7,176 bases of DNA, taken from NCBI GenBank assembly GCA_029259675.1, contig JAJDES010000538.1, positions 1-7,176 on the forward strand, in the 5' to 3' direction. Below are positions 5,151 through 7,176 of the stretch, piece after piece (position 1 is the first letter of the stretch; each line of letters begins with the position of its first letter). The notes under the pieces were generated by a model. It saw only the letters and a program-made list of their open reading frames with translations, ran no database searches and was not told the origin of the DNA. Made by a program: the position numbers and the translations under genes. This DNA comes from Planctomycetota bacterium (GTDB lineage: Bacteria; Planctomycetota; UBA1135; GCA-002686595).

Positions 5151-6457
5151 GCGAATCAAGATCGGGAAGCTTTGATCGCATCATGCGCATGCTTGGGCGA
5201 ATGTTGGGGCGCGTGGCATTGGTCTTGCTCGGGGTTTTTCTCGTTGAGGTTGGCCTGCGCGCTTGGACCGGCATCTTCTTGGGCGCCTACGATGCTTCCG
5301 CAGTGAAGAGCGCTTGGATGGAACGTGCCGGAAGGGCCGCTTACCCTGAGCGCGAACCATTGGCATCGAGCGAGCCTGCCTTCAATCGAGCCGTGGCAGC
5401 CTTCACCGGCGGCAACTATCAGCCTCATCCTTTTGTGGGTTTTGAAGCGAGCCGAGACGCCGACGAATTCATCGCCCAGCTTGCAACTTGGCAGTCCGAT
5501 CAAGCTCTCTTCGATCGAATGTGTACGGTTCTGGTGCTTGGGGGGTCGGTGGCGGAAGGCTTCGCAGACCCCGTCAATGGAGGCATGGCGCCATTGCGAA
5601 AGCAACTACAGGCTGACCCGCGATTCGCCGGTCAGGAAATTCTCATCCTTCCGCACGCGCGTGCGGCTTACAAACAGCCGCAGCAATTGCAGTGGCTTGC
5701 GTGGCTGCTTTCCCTGGGCTTCGAGCCGGACATCTTGATCAATTTGGACGGTTTCAATGAGGTTGCGCTTGCTGCAATCAACGCTGAGTTCGATTCCTAT
5801 CCGCTTTATCCAAGTTTGCTGCATTGGCACAACTCTACCGAGGCCGGCAACGGCACAACCCTTGAAGACGCCCGCGCACTCGATTTTGTGTCAAGGCAGT
5901 TGGCAGCGCGAGCTTTGGAATGGGAACTGGAGCGCAGTGCACTTGCAAGCATGTTTTTCAATGCAGCCCTGGTTCACTTGGATCGCAAGGTAAACCAACT
6001 TGAAGAGCTTGGCGTGAAGACGCAATCCAATGCTTCAAGTTCTGTTTTTGGACCACCATTCAGCGCTTCGGTCGACAGTGCAGTTGAACTGTCCGTGAAA
6101 GCTTGGGCGCATTCTTCCACTGCAATGAATGACTTGTGCCAGGCGCGTGGAATTCAGTACCTACACGTGCTTCAACCCACACTTCACGATGTCGGATCCA
6201 AAACCTTGACGGAAGCTGAGATTGGGAATTCTGAGCTCCCAGCTAGCGCCATTCGGGCGGTTCAGCTTGGTTACCCGCTCTTGCGCAAGGCGGGCGCACA
6301 ACTGGCAAGAAGCGGCGTCCCATTCCTGGATGCCTCACAAGTATTCCGAGAGGACGAAGAGACCATTTACATGGATGCTTGTCACTTCGTACGTCCAGGA
6401 ACCACAATTTTGGGGCAATTCGTCGCCGACTTCCTGCAGCAAACTTCCGGCGACTAA
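5147..6457 (+). CDS. Membrane-anchored SGNH/GDSL-hydrolase-like protein
   Basis: This 436-aa protein (447 if GTG 5114 is used) has one N-terminal membrane segment (GRVALVLLGVFLVEVGLRAW, at about residues 21-40) after a basic stretch, so the rest is probably extracytoplasmic. SGNH-type signatures, numbered from GTG 5147, are: block I VLGGSVAEGF with nucleophile candidate Ser134; the AAYKQPQQLQWL region in the block II position; INLDGFNEVAL (Gly202, Asn204; GFNE instead of the classic GxND) as block III; and MDACHFVRPG near the C-terminus, giving Asp410-x-x-His413 as the block V pair. These suggest an esterase or O-acyl transferase/hydrolase acting on surface polysaccharide or lipid; the substrate cannot be told. 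The variant block III keeps the key Asn. The gene is divergent from the redoxin gene and its 3' end overlaps the convergent copper-protein gene by 4 bp. Confidence 0.75.
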   Translation: MSESRSGSFDRIMRMLGRMLGRVALVLLGVFLVEVGLRAWTGIFLGAYDASAVKSAWMERAGRAAYPEREPLASSEPAFNRAVAAFTGGNYQPHPFVGFEASRDADEFIAQLATWQSDQALFDRMCTVLVLGGSVAEGFADPVNGGMAPLRKQLQADPRFAGQEILILPHARAAYKQPQQLQWLAWLLSLGFEPDILINLDGFNEVALAAINAEFDSYPLYPSLLHWHNSTEAGNGTTLEDARALDFVSRQLAARALEWELERSALASMFFNAALVHLDRKVNQLEELGVKTQSNASSSVFGPPFSASVDSAVELSVKAWAHSSTAMNDLCQARGIQYLHVLQPTLHDVGSKTLTEAEIGNSELPASAIRAVQLGYPLLRKAGAQLARSGVPFLDASQVFREDEETIYMDACHFVRPGTTILGQFVADFLQQTSGD

Positions 6458-7176
6458 GGTTGCTCCCTCGAGCCACTCCAAGCGCGAATCGCCGCCTTTA
6501 GCTCGGCCTCATCATTGACGCCTAAGGCTCCATCCTGATCGAGGTCAAAAACCTCCAAGTATTCGTGGCGTTGGGCCCAGAGCTGATCGACAAAGGCATT
6601 GGCTGCCTTTTCTTCGAGCTCATTTAAGAGGAAATCACCATCCCGATCGTGACTCTCTACGAGCCAGCGTGACCACAATTCAAGCCTCTCCTTGTCGCGC
6701 GAAATTTTGAGCATGTGCCCATGGACTGCTTCATCAAAGAGGCTCGAGTCATTTTCGTTCGCTAAGGCAACTTGTAGATAGAAGCTAGCCATCTCGTCTC
6801 GTGAGCGCGATCCACTGAGTACACGTTGCGGTGGATTCTGGGGATTCCCAGCTCGCAAGGAGTTATCGAAAACGAACTCACAATGAATTGTGCTGCCCTT
6901 CGGCAATCGTAGCGGGCTTTTCAGTGTGTAGAAACTCTGCCAATTAAAGTCCCAATCATCGATCCAGATAAGGGGGATTTCGGTTCCGTCTGGCTTTACG
7001 GACCACGCGCGTACATCGCGACAAATGAAGTGTGCGTGGGGAATCAGGGCTACAACTTCGACGTCAACGGGGAGGCTAAATTGGTCCCTAACCAAGTAAT
7101 TGTCATGCCCAGGGGGAATGACCATGCCTTTGGCTCCCATCCAAATGAGCGCAAGGGGTGTGGGCTGATCGACATC
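6454..7176 (-). CDS. PHM-like copper type II monooxygenase domain protein with C-terminal EF-hands (5' end outside window)
   Basis: The frame is open to the window edge (240 codons visible; an internal Met at 7140 is unlikely to be the start). The visible part matches the C-terminal Cu2-monooxygenase (PHM/DBH-like) fold: IPPG..NY, then VVALIPHAHF with the HxH pair (visible residues His47, His49), DWDFNWQSFY, LPKGS, FDNS..NPQNPP, and SRDEMASFYLQ with Met129. In peptidylglycine monooxygenase the equivalent HxH and DEM methionine bind the catalytic CuM. The tail carries two EF-hand loops: residues 175-186 (SHDRDGDFLLNE, Ser at position 1) and 211-222 (DLDQDGALGVND, Asp at position 12). The missing N-terminal part may include a redoxin and/or cytochrome c domain, as in related bacterial proteins. 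Probably exported. The substrate is unknown. Confidence 0.8.
   Translation of the reverse strand, partial: DVDQPTPLALIWMGAKGMVIPPGHDNYLVRDQFSLPVDVEVVALIPHAHFICRDVRAWSVKPDGTEIPLIWIDDWDFNWQSFYTLKSPLRLPKGSTIHCEFVFDNSLRAGNPQNPPQRVLSGSRSRDEMASFYLQVALANENDSSLFDEAVHGHMLKISRDKERLELWSRWLVESHDRDGDFLLNELEEKAANAFVDQLWAQRHEYLEVFDLDQDGALGVNDEAELKAAIRAWSGSREQP

Overview
The window is ordinary-looking bacterial chromosome: moderately GC-rich, with few long gaps. No rRNA, tRNA, CRISPR array, insertion sequence or phage gene was seen. An anaerobic-type 2-oxoacid:ferredoxin oxidoreductase, a redoxin lipoprotein of the kind often linked to cytochrome c/copper monooxygenase proteins, an EF-hand-tailed copper protein and a membrane-anchored SGNH protein together suggest Planctomycetota or a related heterotroph. 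That is inference from gene content; no marker gene is present.

Left part (1-1478, + strand). The window opens inside korB, the thiamine-diphosphate and Fe-S beta subunit of 2-oxoglutarate:ferredoxin oxidoreductase; only a few N-terminal codons are missing. A hairpin with a short T-rich tail follows. Next is a small gene for pterin-4a-carbinolamine dehydratase, with no aromatic amino acid hydroxylase in view.

Middle part (1479-4103, + strand). After a 249-bp gap that holds inverted repeats come two SPFH/band-7 membrane proteins, translationally coupled through a GTGA overlap. The first has a Pro/Gly-rich hydrophilic N-terminus before its membrane segment, and the second starts almost directly with one. 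This resembles the HflK/HflC asymmetry and suggests a hetero-oligomeric membrane scaffold. A 13-bp-stem terminator closes the unit.

Right part (4233-7176). On the minus strand lies a redoxin-like probable lipoprotein. Back to back with it, on the plus strand, is a membrane-anchored SGNH-hydrolase-like protein. The region between them holds a 22-bp inverted repeat and a possible 21-codon leader ORF whose stop overlaps the chosen start of the SGNH gene. The SGNH gene ends 4 bp into a convergent minus-strand gene that runs off the window; its product has a PHM-like copper domain (HxH and DEM ligands) and two C-terminal EF-hand loops. The redoxin and copper proteins belong to families that often occur together, sometimes fused, so the locus may encode a split extracytoplasmic redox system. 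I see no clearly new defence or mobile system.
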